From: Acutalibacter muris
GTDB lineage: Bacteria; Bacillota; Clostridia; Oscillospirales; Acutalibacteraceae
Length of the DNA: 64,000 nucleotides
Assembly: GCF_002201475.1 (NCBI RefSeq)
Contig: NZ_CP021422.1
Location: 558,001-622,000, forward strand
Direction of reading: 5' to 3'
Of this stretch, positions 16,309 to 24,884 are shown piece after piece. Numbering within the stretch: the first letter of the stretch is position 1; every line of letters begins with the position of its first letter. A program made the position numbers and the translations under genes. The notes under the pieces are model-generated. The model ran no database searches, had not been told where the DNA came from, and saw only the letters and a program-made list of their open reading frames with translations.

Positions 16309-16992
16309 ATGGTGGGTATGATAAGCCCGGTCTCAAGGTCAATGCCTATGGGAAATGTGTCAAGCATATACAACTACCGCCTGGTCAGCCGCGCCCAGCG
16401 TCAGGCCATGCCCGAAACCCCCGTCACCCCGGTGCGCCCCGCGCCACCGGTCTATTCCGAGGCGGGGGGCAGGGTAACCCTGCCCTGGCAGGACACGGTC
16501 CCGGGCACGGTGCTGCCACAGGCCTACCCCGCCGAGCAGGCCGCGCGTATGCGGGTGCAGTACCCAGGGGAGAAGGTGGTGGAGTTCCCCGGCAGCGGCA
16601 ATATAGGGGAGGAGGGGGAACTGGAGCTCCCGGGCCTGGGCGCGGACAGCGCGCAAAAGGCCGCAGAGGAGGGCGAGTGCCAGACCTGCAAGGAGCGCAA
16701 GTATCAGGACGGCTCCGACGACTCCAGCGTTTCCTACCAGACCCCCACCCATATCGACGCGGACTACGCCCCCGCCGCCGTGCGCGGTCACGAGCTGGAG
16801 CACGTGGCCCACGAGCAGGCAAAGGCCCAGAGGGAGGACCGCAAGGTGGTCAGTCAGACGGTGGCCCTGCACACGGACATCTGCCCCGAGTGCGGGCGGG
16901 TATACGTCTCCGGCGGCACGACCCGCACGGTGACGAAGGCTGACAATACCGAGGCCCCGGCCCGGGAGGAACAGGACGGAGCCGAAAAGTAA
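16309..16992 (+). CDS. Putative SprA-related/CJM1_0395-like metalloprotease-type protein
   Basis: 227 residues, no signal peptide. After a Pro-rich N-terminal half there is CQTC (C124, C127), then RGHELEHVAHEQAKAQRE with an HExxH-like H161-E-L-E-H165 and a second His-Glu at 168-169, and a CPEC pair (C192, C195) in TDICPECGRVYVSGG. This order resembles the SprA-related putative metalloprotease family, in which the His-Glu-rich helix is conserved; no activity is established. GAGGTG lies 7 nt before ATG 16309. The gene has its own promoter and a strong terminator, so it is monocistronic. Zinc binding is inferred from the Cys pairs. Confidence 0.65.
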   Translation: MVGMISPVSRSMPMGNVSSIYNYRLVSRAQRQAMPETPVTPVRPAPPVYSEAGGRVTLPWQDTVPGTVLPQAYPAEQAARMRVQYPGEKVVEFPGSGNIGEEGELELPGLGADSAQKAAEEGECQTCKERKYQDGSDDSSVSYQTPTHIDADYAPAAVRGHELEHVAHEQAKAQREDRKVVSQTVALHTDICPECGRVYVSGGTTRTVTKADNTEAPAREEQDGAEK

Positions 16993-17000
16993 GCAAAAGT

Positions 17001-17056
17001 AAACACAAGCCTTGAGGCACACTCCGTAAGGGAAGTGCTCCAAGGCTTGTGTTTTA
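17001..17056 (+). terminator. Terminator of the HExxH protein gene
   Basis: AAACACAAGCCTTG (17001-17014) pairs with CAAGGCTTGTGTTT (17041-17054). An inner GGCAC/GTGCT stem extends it, and TTTTAC follows. Confidence 0.9.
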
Positions 17057-17073
17057 CTAACCTCCAAGGCCCG

Positions 17074-17541
17074 CTATAATGCTAATAGTTTGTCGAGTTC
17101 ACATAATAGCGCTTTTTTCATTTTGTCGAGCTCCTCCTCTGAGGGCCTTGCCTCGGGCGAGTTCATTTTTTCTATCGGATACCACCATACGGGACCAGAT
17201 TTTTTCCCGCACTCATAACCTTCAAGATCACCGTTATACCTTGGAAAGAGATGCCAGTGAAGATGGGAGTCCCCGTTTCCGAGAAGCTCACAGTTCATTT
17301 TATTCGCACCAAAAGCCCTATATACGGCCTCCGTTACAATCGACATTTCTTCTAAGAATTTTAACTTATAATCTTTGTCAAGATGGAACAGCTCTGTTCT
17401 ATGCTGTTTGCATAAAAACAAAGTATATCCCTTGAAATGCTGAAAATCACCCACAACCACATAACCGGTTTCAAGCTCTTTGACAAAATAAGGATTATTT
17501 CCTTTTTTAATCATTTCAATTCTATCACAGATCAGACACAT
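17074..17541 (-). CDS. HIT family protein
   Basis: Histidine-triad nucleotide hydrolase or transferase, 155 residues. The triad is HLHWHLFPRY (GDSHLHWHLF), and the start MCLICDRIEMIKKG has the usual CxxC zinc pair of many HIT proteins. The frame extends 47 codons upstream, but the family start fits ATG 17541. Base composition is clearly AT-richer than in both neighbours, and AAA/AAG and TTT codons dominate, which suggests recent acquisition. It lies between a plus-strand terminator and a DMT transporter gene. Confidence 0.85.
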   Translation of the reverse strand: MCLICDRIEMIKKGNNPYFVKELETGYVVVGDFQHFKGYTLFLCKQHRTELFHLDKDYKLKFLEEMSIVTEAVYRAFGANKMNCELLGNGDSHLHWHLFPRYNGDLEGYECGKKSGPVWWYPIEKMNSPEARPSEEELDKMKKALLCELDKLLAL

Positions 17542-17626
17542 AAATAGAGTCCCGCCGTTTCTACAAAATAAAGCTATAAGAAAAACTGCTTTTTTATGCA
17601 GTACCTTTCCTTCGCTTTTTTCATGC

Positions 17627-18565
17627 TTAGGCCTTTTCAGCTTTCCTTCTCCCCGGCAGCTGCGCCAGCACCACCCCGGCAAAGACCAGCCCGCAGCCTA
17701 TAAGCTCACGGGTGGAAAGGGGCTGTGACAGTATCAGCCAGCCGGATATGGCGGCAAAGACCGACTCAAGGCTCATGATAAGCGACGCCACCGCCGGGTT
17801 AAGCCCCGCCTGACCCACGATCTGTAGGGTGTAGGCCACGCCGCTGGAGAGTATGCCCACGTATAGCAGCGGGCCCCAGGAGGCCAGAAGGCCGCTTAAA
17901 GTAAAGCTGTCACGCTCCAGTATGACGGCGAATATCACCGACACGATGCCGGCCACAAGGAACTGTATGCACGAGAGCTGCACGCCGTCCACCTTGGGGG
18001 AGACGCGGTCTATCACCATGATGTGCAGAGAGAATATTACCGAGCATATGAGCACAAGTATCTCCCCGATTCCTATGGAGAAACCCTCGCCGCCGCCCGC
18101 TACACTTAGAAGGTAGGCTCCTATAAGGGCAAGGACTACGGCGGCCCAGATTTTGCCGCCTGCCTTGCGGCCTAGGAAAATTCCAAGGACAGGAACTATT
18201 ACGATGTATAGGGAGGTTAGGAAGCCGGCCTTGCCGGCAGTTGTGTACTGCAGGCTGGCCTGTTGGAGCAGGCTTGCGCCTGCCAGCAGTATGCCGCACG
18301 CGGCTCCGCCGCGCCACAAGGTCGCAGGGCTCTGCCCCGCACCCTGGCAGGTGCCTAACGCACCTGCACCGCGTCCTGCTTCGCGCAGCTTCTTTCCCGC
18401 GGCTATCACCGGCAGCAGCACAAGGCACCCCACAAAGCTCCTGGCTCCGTTAAAGGCACAGGGACCAATATGCTCCATACCCAGGCTCTGCGCCACAAAA
18501 GCCGTGCCCCATATGAACGCCGCCAGGGCCAGCATACCCCCATGTGTCAAATTACGTCTGTCCAT
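17627..18565 (-). CDS. DMT superfamily (EamA) transporter
   Basis: 312 residues with about ten membrane helices in two EamA halves, e.g. GGMLALAAFIWGTAFVAQSL at the start and SLIMSLESVFAAISGWLILS in the second half. Such proteins export or import small metabolites; the substrate is unknown. Between helices 2 and 3 there is an extra stretch of about 25 residues rich in Gly and Ala (REAGRGAGALGTCQGAGQ and following), whose DNA contains an inverted repeat GCAGGTGC/GCACCTGC. The start is placed at ATG 18565 after GAGGGAGAG; it overlaps the end of the MATE gene by 14 bp, so the two are probably cotranscribed. Confidence 0.88.
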   Translation of the reverse strand: MDRRNLTHGGMLALAAFIWGTAFVAQSLGMEHIGPCAFNGARSFVGCLVLLPVIAAGKKLREAGRGAGALGTCQGAGQSPATLWRGGAACGILLAGASLLQQASLQYTTAGKAGFLTSLYIVIVPVLGIFLGRKAGGKIWAAVVLALIGAYLLSVAGGGEGFSIGIGEILVLICSVIFSLHIMVIDRVSPKVDGVQLSCIQFLVAGIVSVIFAVILERDSFTLSGLLASWGPLLYVGILSSGVAYTLQIVGQAGLNPAVASLIMSLESVFAAISGWLILSQPLSTRELIGCGLVFAGVVLAQLPGRRKAEKA

Positions 18566-19922
18566 CCGCACTCTCCCTCGTCAGATTCTTCATCCAGTTA
18601 AAGCGGTTAATCTTCACTACCGCCACAAAGCACTTGAGTATCTGGTCGCATTTTAACGCCGCGAAGACCACCCACGCCGGGGCAGCCAGCCACTGGCATA
18701 TGATGGCCGACGGCAGCACCACCAGGAACACGAAGATGGTGTCGTTCTTAAACACGAAACTGATATCCCCCCCGGACTTTACCAGCCCGAACAGGCACGC
18801 CGCCTGATAGCAGGTGCCGATTATGGTGACGGATATCACGTTGATGAACTCCCTCGAGTAGGAGAGGGCTTCTGGGGTCACGTCGTACAAGCCCACGAAG
18901 CCGTCCCGGGCCAGGAACACTATCCCCCCGGAGAGCACCCCCACCAAAAGGAAGATGACCTGCACTGTGCGCGCGTACTCCTTCATTGTCTCGTACTTTC
19001 CGGCGCCCACGGTCTTGCCGGTGATGACCCCCACCGCCGAGCTCAAGCCGTTCATCCATACATAGATAAGGTTATGGAGCATACCGGTGATGCTCACCGC
19101 GGCCATGACCCCCGCGCTGTAAACGCCCATTATCTTGGTATTGGCCAGCATGTTCACCGACCAGACCACCTGCCCCCCGATTATGGGCAGACCGTACTTT
19201 ATAAAGTCCCGCAGGAGCTGCCTGTCCGTGTGCAGGAGGTCCCTGACAGATAGCCTGAGCTTCTTGTCGGCAAAGAACACATACCCCACGCTGACGCTCA
19301 TCTCCAGCACCCGGGAGATAAGCGTGGCTATGGCCGCGCCCTTCACCCCCAGGGCAGGTAAGCCCAGCTTGCCGAAGATAAGTATATAGTTGAGTCCCAC
19401 GTTAACTATAAGGGCCATTATGGATATGTAAAGCCCTATCTTGGCCGTTTCCACGCTGCGCATGGAGGCTATCATCACCTGGGACACGCTGAAGAACAGG
19501 TACGTAAAGCCCACTATCTGTAAATACACAGTGCCCTCGGCTATGACCCCGGGCTCCTTGGTGAAAAGGCCGATGATAGGCCCCGGGAACAGCACCGTCA
19601 CAAGGCTGAACACAGCCCCCACCATCGCCGCCAGCTTCACGCCGATGCTCACCACACGGCGTATGCTCTCGGTGTCCTTCTTGCCCCAATACTGGGCGGC
19701 AAGTATCAGGATGGCTCCCTCAACGCCGCCGATGAACATCTGCACCACTGTCTGCACCTGGCCGCCCACATACACCCCGGAGATGGCGTTGTCACCCAGC
19801 CGCCCTATCATCAGGTTGTCCGCGAACCCCACCGCGAAGGTGATAAGGTTCTGTAAGGATATGGGTATTGCCAACGCTATCAGCGTCCTGTAAAAGGAAC
19901 GGTCCCTTGTAAAAACCCTCAT
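18552..19922 (-). CDS. MATE family efflux transporter
   Basis: 456 residues with about twelve membrane helices. The N-terminal pattern LIALAIPISLQNLITFAVGFADNLMIGRLG is characteristic of the MATE/NorM family, which exports drugs or metabolites using ion gradients. GAGAGG lies 7 nt before ATG 19922. It follows the FecB-like lipoprotein gene by 19 bp and overlaps the DMT gene, so the three probably form one transcript from the promoter at 21326-21354. Confidence 0.93.
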   Translation of the reverse strand: MRVFTRDRSFYRTLIALAIPISLQNLITFAVGFADNLMIGRLGDNAISGVYVGGQVQTVVQMFIGGVEGAILILAAQYWGKKDTESIRRVVSIGVKLAAMVGAVFSLVTVLFPGPIIGLFTKEPGVIAEGTVYLQIVGFTYLFFSVSQVMIASMRSVETAKIGLYISIMALIVNVGLNYILIFGKLGLPALGVKGAAIATLISRVLEMSVSVGYVFFADKKLRLSVRDLLHTDRQLLRDFIKYGLPIIGGQVVWSVNMLANTKIMGVYSAGVMAAVSITGMLHNLIYVWMNGLSSAVGVITGKTVGAGKYETMKEYARTVQVIFLLVGVLSGGIVFLARDGFVGLYDVTPEALSYSREFINVISVTIIGTCYQAACLFGLVKSGGDISFVFKNDTIFVFLVVLPSAIICQWLAAPAWVVFAALKCDQILKCFVAVVKINRFNWMKNLTRESADGQT

Positions 19923-19941
19923 CCATTACCTCTCTTATATC

Positions 19942-21282
19942 TCAGCCCTCGCTGCCGGCGCTGTCATCACTGCTGGTACTGCTGTCGCTGCTGGTACTAT
20001 TATCGCTGTTATTTTCGTTGGGCCCGCCGGTGGGCGCGTTCTGGGTGGCTAAGGATTTGCCGTCCTTGTCCTTTGCCAGGGTAGAGTACAGCCTTTTAAG
20101 GGTGTCTGCGTCCGCCACGCCCGTCTGCTCCAGGCCATTCACCCGCTGGAACTCCTTGACGCACTCGGTGGTGTGGTCCCCGTAGTAGCCGTCATACTCC
20201 GCGTCCAGGAACCCCAGCTCCTCCAGGCGCTCCTGCATCTTGTACACGTCCTCGCTCTGGTCCTCCGGGTTCAGCTGCTCATACGCCGGGGCGCTGCTGC
20301 CGCCCTGGGGCTCCGCGCTTGCAAGGGCAGAGCTCACAGTATCCTCTATCTTGCTGGTGGGGTCGGTGTTCTCCCCGATGGAGCTCTCCTCCAACAGCTC
20401 CGGATACGCGCCGCCGCTTATAGCCAGCGCGGCGGTGACCACCGTGCGGCCCTGCCACTCCATGACGCTGGGCTCGAGCTCAATAACATTGCCCTCGCGC
20501 ACGGCCATCAGGTTATTGTACCTGCTGTCGCTTTTGAGTTCCTCCATAAGCCCCGGACGGCAGAAGATGACGCTGGGGTTGGAGACCCGCAGGTCGTCCT
20601 CGCCGTACTGGCCGCCGGAGAGGCTGCTGAAGATATTTGTCACTCCGGAGTAGGTCATGATGGTGGTGCCCAGCATATCCCCCGTGACGGCGGAGCCGTT
20701 CAGGTCATAGAGGTAGCACCCGGTGGTAACGGTGTCCTTCTGGGGTATCAGGCGGTTTATATCATCCAGGGTCCTAAAAACGCTCTGGGCGCAGTCGATG
20801 CCCTGGTCATACCCGGGACCGCCGCCGTTTAGGGCCGAGGACACCTGGGAATACAGCCGCTCGAAGTCCTCACGGTTCACGGCGGGGGCTATGTTCAAAA
20901 CCGTAAGCCCCTCGGCCCTCAGGGCCTGCTCCGCCCCGGCGCAGGCAGGGTCCACCAGTACCAGGTCCGGGCCAAGGGCGGCAATGGCCGAAGCGTCCCC
21001 GGCGTCCACCTTCTGGAGCTTTCCCAGGGCCTCCTGGGTGCAGCCCTGGGCCCCCGCCAGAAGCTGTGTCTCACAGTCCAGGGCCAGCACCACGTCCGCA
21101 AGGCTGGGGGAGAGCACCACCACCTTCTGAGGCTTGGCGCTTATGGTAACTCCGTTTATCTCCACAGGGAACTCGCCCACCGGCGTGCCGGAGACCAGGT
21201 CCCCCACGTTGGAGCAGCCCGCCATGCACATAAGGCACAGAGAGATGCAAAGTACGGCCGCGAAAAGTTTTTTAACCATCAT
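19942..21282 (-). CDS. Lipoprotein: FecB/BtuF-type binding domain fused to a peptidoglycan-binding domain
   Basis: 446 residues. The signal peptide ends in a lipobox (CLMCMAGC), so the protein is lipid-anchored outside the membrane. Residues 35-310 match a cobalamin/siderophore-type binding fold (KVVVLSPSLADVVLALDC, LGPDLVLVDPACAGAEQAL, AVREGNVIELEPSVMEW). Residues about 345-410 are a PG_binding_1 domain (DVYKMQERLEELGFLDAEYDG, CVKEFQRVNG), and the tail is a low-complexity Ser/Asp/Asn stretch. No iron or B12 permease gene lies nearby, so a transport role is doubtful; it may sense wall or ligand. I start at ATG 21282 after GAGGAA. Confidence 0.8.
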   Translation of the reverse strand: MMVKKLFAAVLCISLCLMCMAGCSNVGDLVSGTPVGEFPVEINGVTISAKPQKVVVLSPSLADVVLALDCETQLLAGAQGCTQEALGKLQKVDAGDASAIAALGPDLVLVDPACAGAEQALRAEGLTVLNIAPAVNREDFERLYSQVSSALNGGGPGYDQGIDCAQSVFRTLDDINRLIPQKDTVTTGCYLYDLNGSAVTGDMLGTTIMTYSGVTNIFSSLSGGQYGEDDLRVSNPSVIFCRPGLMEELKSDSRYNNLMAVREGNVIELEPSVMEWQGRTVVTAALAISGGAYPELLEESSIGENTDPTSKIEDTVSSALASAEPQGGSSAPAYEQLNPEDQSEDVYKMQERLEELGFLDAEYDGYYGDHTTECVKEFQRVNGLEQTGVADADTLKRLYSTLAKDKDGKSLATQNAPTGGPNENNSDNSTSSDSSTSSDDSAGSEG

Positions 21283-21325
21283 ATACGTTCCTCGCTCACT
21301 TTCAGAATTGGCAATATACACAGAC

Positions 21326-21354
21326 ATTATAACAAATGCACCGGCTTTATGCAA
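21326..21354 (-). promoter_or_regulatory. Promoter of the FecB-like/MATE/DMT unit
   Basis: On the minus strand TTGCAT (21349-21354) and TATAAT (21326-21331) are 17 bp apart, about 45 bp before the chosen start codon. Confidence 0.8.
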
Positions 21355-21382
21355 GTCTTATGGGGAAATTTGGGGAAAGATA

Positions 21383-21412
21383 GGGGGCCGCCTCTAAAAA
21401 GGCGGCCCCTCT
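21383..21412 (-). terminator. Terminator after yxeA-like gene
   Basis: GGGGCCGCC and GGCGGCCCC form a stem of 9-10 bp around TTTTTAGA; on the minus strand CTATCTTTCC follows, a weak T run. It separates the yxeA-like gene from the next promoter. Confidence 0.6.
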
Positions 21413-21416
21413 TTTC

Positions 21417-21761
21417 CTATTTCAGCTTCTCCTTCACCTTCTCCGGCAGGGCTTCGTACTCAACCTCCTCCCAACTGTGCACGCCCAGGGACCTGACCTC
21501 CAGGGAGAGGTAAGCGCCCTCCCTCAGCTCCCGGTCCGTTTTGAACTTCAGCTCGCGCTTTTTCCCGCTTTCGTCGCAGCAGTCCAGACTGTACTCGAAC
21601 TTCATCTCCTCGTCCGCCCGGACATTGAGCTCCTTCACCCTGCTGTTGTCCACCTTTGTGTAGAAGAACTCGTTATAGTTCTCCATGTGGTTCAAGAGGA
21701 CAAACGCGCCCGCCGCCAGGACCAGGATCAGCAGTACCACTGCGAGTATTTTTACTTTCAT
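21417..21761 (-). CDS. YxeA family protein (DUF1093)
   Basis: 114 residues. One N-terminal membrane or signal segment (ILAVVLLILVLAAGAFVLL), then the YxeA pattern: FFYTKVDNSRV, FEYSLDCCDESGKKRELKF, LREGAYLSLEVRSLGVHSWEEV and ALPEKVKEKL. The family is small, secreted or membrane-tethered and has an OB-like fold; its role is unknown, with B. subtilis yxeA near a lantibiotic-sensing cluster. GAAAGGGAAAG precedes the ATG. The possible -10 box lies inside a perfect palindrome GCTATAATATTATAGC at about 21796. Confidence 0.8.
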   Translation of the reverse strand: MKVKILAVVLLILVLAAGAFVLLNHMENYNEFFYTKVDNSRVKELNVRADEEMKFEYSLDCCDESGKKRELKFKTDRELREGAYLSLEVRSLGVHSWEEVEYEALPEKVKEKLK

Positions 21762-21904
21762 AGCTTTCCCTTTCTGTGAAATGTATTTGGTCTAGCTATA
21801 ATATTATAGCCACGGCCCCTCCCGCCGTCCATCGATTTCCCTTACATTTTGCGCCCGAAGCTTACGGTTTTGTAAGGCCGGGCCGTCTCTCCTCCGCATA
21901 TCCC

Positions 21905-21933
21905 TTGCTTTTTCCAAAGGGTTATGTTATAAT
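21905..21933 (+). promoter_or_regulatory. Promoter of the CNNM/CorC gene
   Basis: TTGCTT (21905-21910) and TATAAT (21928-21933), 17 bp apart, about 40 bp before the start codon. Confidence 0.75.
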
Positions 21934-21972
21934 GGACGAAATTTTATTGTAAAGGTGTTGGTTTTCTCCTCT

Positions 21973-23235
21973 ATGGACAGTCACAGTACCACGCTCATAC
22001 TCGTTCTGATAGTGCTGATTTTTGGCTCGGCCTACTTTTCAGCCACCGAAACGGCTTTCTCGTCTTTGAACCGCATACGGCTGAAGAACCTTATGAACGC
22101 CGGAAACAAACGGGCGAAGCTGGCCTATGAGCTCTCCGAGAACTATGACGAGCTGCTCTCCACAATTTTGGTGGGAAATAACCTGGTGAACATTGCCAGC
22201 ACCACCATCTCCACCCTCCTCTTCGTAAAGGCCCTGGGGGACGCCAGCGGGCCCACGGTGTCCACCATCGTTATGACCCTGGTGGTGCTTATCTTCGGCG
22301 AGATATCACCCAAGAGTATGGCGAAGGAGAACGCTGAGAGCTTCGCCATGATATCGGCGCCCATTATCCGGGCGCTGATGGTGGCGCTCAAGCCGGTGAA
22401 CTTCCTGTTTACCCAGCTGAAAAAGGGCCTTTCAAGGCTGGTGCGCCCGGCCCCGGACAGGGGGGTCACCGACGACGAGCTCCTGACCCTTGTGGAGGAG
22501 GCGGAGCAGGACGGCGGCATTGACAAGAGCGAGAGCGCCATGCTGCGCAACGTCATCGAGTTCGACGATATCCAGGCCATCGAGATAATGACACCCCGGG
22601 TGGACGTGGAGGCCCTGCCCCGGGATGCGGGCCCCGACCAGGCGGCTCTCACCTTCCGGGAGACCGGCTATTCCCGGCTGCCGGTGTACGACGACACCAT
22701 CGACAGCATAATCGGCGTGATACACGAGAAGGACTTTTTCTCCCGGATATGGGTCAACGAGCGGGACCTGACGTCTATATTGAAGCCCGCAGAGTTTATC
22801 CCGCCCTCCATGAAGATATCGGACCTTCTGCGCCTTTTGCAGCAGAAGAAGCAGCATATGGCGGTGATAGTGGACGAATTCGGCGGCACAGAGGGCATCG
22901 TCACCCTTGAGGACGTGATAGAGGAGCTGGTGGGGGAGATATGGGACGAGCACGACGACGTGGAGCAGGAGGGCATCCTACCCATCGGGGAGGGCTTCTA
23001 CCGGGTCTACGGCTCGGCAGATACCGACGACCTGTTCCAGGTGCTGCACCTGGACTGCGAGACAGAGGCCTCCACTGTCAACGGATGGCTGGCCGAGCAG
23101 CTGGACCGCATACCCCAGGCGGGCGACAGCCTCCAGTATGAGAACATACACTTCCTTGTGACCAAGGCCGGGGGAAACCGGGCGGAGGAAATCAGGGTGA
23201 AGGTCATACCCCGGCACCAGGGCGAGGATAAGTAG
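21973..23235 (+). CDS. CNNM/CorC-type transporter with CBS domains (hemolysin C family)
   Basis: Membrane protein of about 420 residues. Residues 1-140 hold the DUF21/CNNM membrane domain (FGSAYFSATETAFSSLNRIRL, FGEISPKSMAKENAE), the middle has a CBS pair (IEIMTPRVDVEALP, YSRLPVYDDTIDSIIGVIH, MAVIVDEFGGTEGIVTLEDV), and residues 335-420 are a CorC_HlyC domain. The family exports Mg2+ or Co2+ with regulation by nucleotides. The start is uncertain: ATG 21973 is 15 nt after AAAGGTG, while GTG or TTG codons closer to that site would add a few residues. A strong terminator follows, so it is a single-gene unit. Confidence 0.9.
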   Translation: MDSHSTTLILVLIVLIFGSAYFSATETAFSSLNRIRLKNLMNAGNKRAKLAYELSENYDELLSTILVGNNLVNIASTTISTLLFVKALGDASGPTVSTIVMTLVVLIFGEISPKSMAKENAESFAMISAPIIRALMVALKPVNFLFTQLKKGLSRLVRPAPDRGVTDDELLTLVEEAEQDGGIDKSESAMLRNVIEFDDIQAIEIMTPRVDVEALPRDAGPDQAALTFRETGYSRLPVYDDTIDSIIGVIHEKDFFSRIWVNERDLTSILKPAEFIPPSMKISDLLRLLQQKKQHMAVIVDEFGGTEGIVTLEDVIEELVGEIWDEHDDVEQEGILPIGEGFYRVYGSADTDDLFQVLHLDCETEASTVNGWLAEQLDRIPQAGDSLQYENIHFLVTKAGGNRAEEIRVKVIPRHQGEDK

Positions 23236-23268
23236 GGGGCCCATCTAGCCGATTGAATATAGAAATTA

Positions 23269-23311
23269 AAAGAGGCCGCTGCGGAGTTATGCTCCACGGC
23301 GGCCTCTTTAC
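23269..23311 (+). terminator. Terminator of the CNNM/CorC gene
   Basis: AAAGAGGCCGC pairs with GCGGCCTCTTT, with an inner CGGAG/CTCC stem. The flanking A and T runs suggest it also works for the opposing transcript. Confidence 0.85.
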
Positions 23312-23359
23312 TGCCAATACGGAAATGTGAAATATTTGTAACTCAAAGACCGCCCGCCT

Positions 23360-24667
23360 TCACTTCTCAAACGCGTCTGCTATATCGTCCGTAGCGGGGT
23401 TGTCTATCAGTGCCCCGTCCTGCCCAAAGCGGGAGCCGTGGCACGGGCAGTCCCAGCTGTGCTCCGCTGCGTTGTACTTTAGGGCGCAGCCCATATGCGG
23501 ACAGCGGGGTACGGTGGGGGTCAGCAGGCTGACGGCGGCCTCAAACCCATTGACTGCCAGCTGGGGGCGGAGCGCACGCCGGGAGGGCCTAAACACCTGG
23601 GCATATTCGTTTGCTCTGCCCAGCACGAGGTCCCTTAACAGTGTGGCCGCTGCCATGGAGGAGGTCATCCCCCATTTGTTGAACCCGGTCGCCGTGTAAA
23701 GGTCTGGGGTGCCCTTTGCGTACTGTCCGATATAGGGAACGCCGTCCAGGCTCATGCAGTCCTGGGTGGCCCAGCGGGCGGTGCTCCTCGTGCCGGGATA
23801 GTGTCTCCGGGCAAAGGACTCTAATTCCTGCCAGCCGCCGGGTTTGCCGGTGCGGTGGCTGCCGCCCCCCAAAAGCAGGGCCCCGCCGTAATTACGGAAC
23901 GACAGGCCCTGGGGCTGCTCGTCTATATACATCCCGCCCAGGTCCGGCGCGCCCTCAAGGGCCAGCACGTAGGAACGCTGCTGGTATAGTTTAAGGAAAT
24001 ACCCCCCGTGCTTATTCAGTATGGGGAAGTGGGTGGCGATAATGATTTTATCAGCCGAAACAGTACCGCCTGTGGTGACGGCTTTGCCCGGACCCAGCTC
24101 CAGTACCTTGGTGTGCTCAAAAATCCGCAGGCCCCGGACAAGGGAGCCGATAAATTTCAGAGGATGGAACTGGGCCTGCCCGGGGAACCGCACAGCCCCC
24201 GCAACAGAAAAGGGCAGGGGCAGCCGCTCCTCAAAAACCGCCGGGAACCCCAAACGCTCCAGCGCGGCAATTTCCCGCTCTATCTTGCGCCGGTCCGTCA
24301 AGGAGTAGACAAAAGCGTCCTTTTCCTCAAAGTCACAGTCTATATTCCTGCAAAGCTCCCGAAACCGGGCCAAAGCCTCCTGGTTGGCCCTCAGATACAG
24401 CCGGGCGGTCTCAAGGCCAAAGCTTTTTATAAGCTTGTCATATATCAGCCCGTGCTGGGACGTAATTTTGGCCGTTGTATTTTTTGTAATGCCGCCGCAT
24501 ATCCTGCCGGCCTCCACCAGCGCATAATCCACCCCGGCCCCGGCCAGATAATATGCGCACAGTACCCCGGCCATCCCTCCGCCGATAATCAGCACATCTG
24601 TGCGAAGCTCCTTATTCAAGGGCTCGAATTGTGGCAGTCCGGAGGTCTTTGCCCAAAGTGAATCCAT
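23360..24667 (-). CDS. FAD-dependent oxidoreductase with C-terminal Rieske domain
   Basis: 435 residues. The DAO-type FAD domain starts with VLIIGGGMAGVLCAYYLAGAG, and residues 270-350 carry RWATQDCMSLDGVPYIGQY and ATGFNKWGMTSSMAA, typical of this family. The C-terminus is a short Rieske [2Fe-2S] domain with CPHMGC and CPCHGSRF. The substrate is unknown; related proteins are annotated as putative glycine/D-amino-acid oxidases. GAGGTGAGG lies just before ATG 24667. It is convergent with the CNNM gene and divergent from the beta-galactosidase gene. Confidence 0.9.
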   Translation of the reverse strand: MDSLWAKTSGLPQFEPLNKELRTDVLIIGGGMAGVLCAYYLAGAGVDYALVEAGRICGGITKNTTAKITSQHGLIYDKLIKSFGLETARLYLRANQEALARFRELCRNIDCDFEEKDAFVYSLTDRRKIEREIAALERLGFPAVFEERLPLPFSVAGAVRFPGQAQFHPLKFIGSLVRGLRIFEHTKVLELGPGKAVTTGGTVSADKIIIATHFPILNKHGGYFLKLYQQRSYVLALEGAPDLGGMYIDEQPQGLSFRNYGGALLLGGGSHRTGKPGGWQELESFARRHYPGTRSTARWATQDCMSLDGVPYIGQYAKGTPDLYTATGFNKWGMTSSMAAATLLRDLVLGRANEYAQVFRPSRRALRPQLAVNGFEAAVSLLTPTVPRCPHMGCALKYNAAEHSWDCPCHGSRFGQDGALIDNPATDDIADAFEK

Positions 24668-24797
24668 ATCCTCACCTCATAAATAGGTTAAAGCTAATCT
24701 ACTATAGGATACCAGTTTATTTGGGAATTATGTACAGAGGGAGGACCTGGAGGGCCGTGTTCGTTTTAAGAGAGCATTTTTCATAAACACCACCGCA

Positions 24798-24811
24798 AAA
24801 AAGCGCTTGCA
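24798..24811 (+). promoter_or_regulatory. cre-like operator overlapping the beta-galactosidase promoter
   Basis: AAAAAGCGCTTGCA has the AAGCGCTT core of LacI/CcpA-family operators and overlaps the -35 box. It differs from the cre consensus at the outer left positions, so it could instead bind a local LacI-type repressor. Confidence 0.4.
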
Positions 24812-24835
24812 TATGCCCGATAAACCAGATACAAT
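24807..24835 (+). promoter_or_regulatory. Promoter of the beta-galactosidase gene
   Basis: TTGCAT (24807-24812) and TACAAT (24830-24835), 17 bp apart. The start codon lies 49 bp downstream, after AGGAGGT. Confidence 0.75.
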
Positions 24836-24884
24836 AAACTCAAATCCGGTAGGTTTTCCTGCACATACTCAGGAGGTATGTATA

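Noticed and set aside
23360..24667. Possible internal deletion in the Rieske oxidoreductase (435 residues, shorter than some relatives)
   Set aside because: The shorter linker before CPHMGC also occurs in clostridial members as I know them, and all FAD and Rieske motifs are in place.
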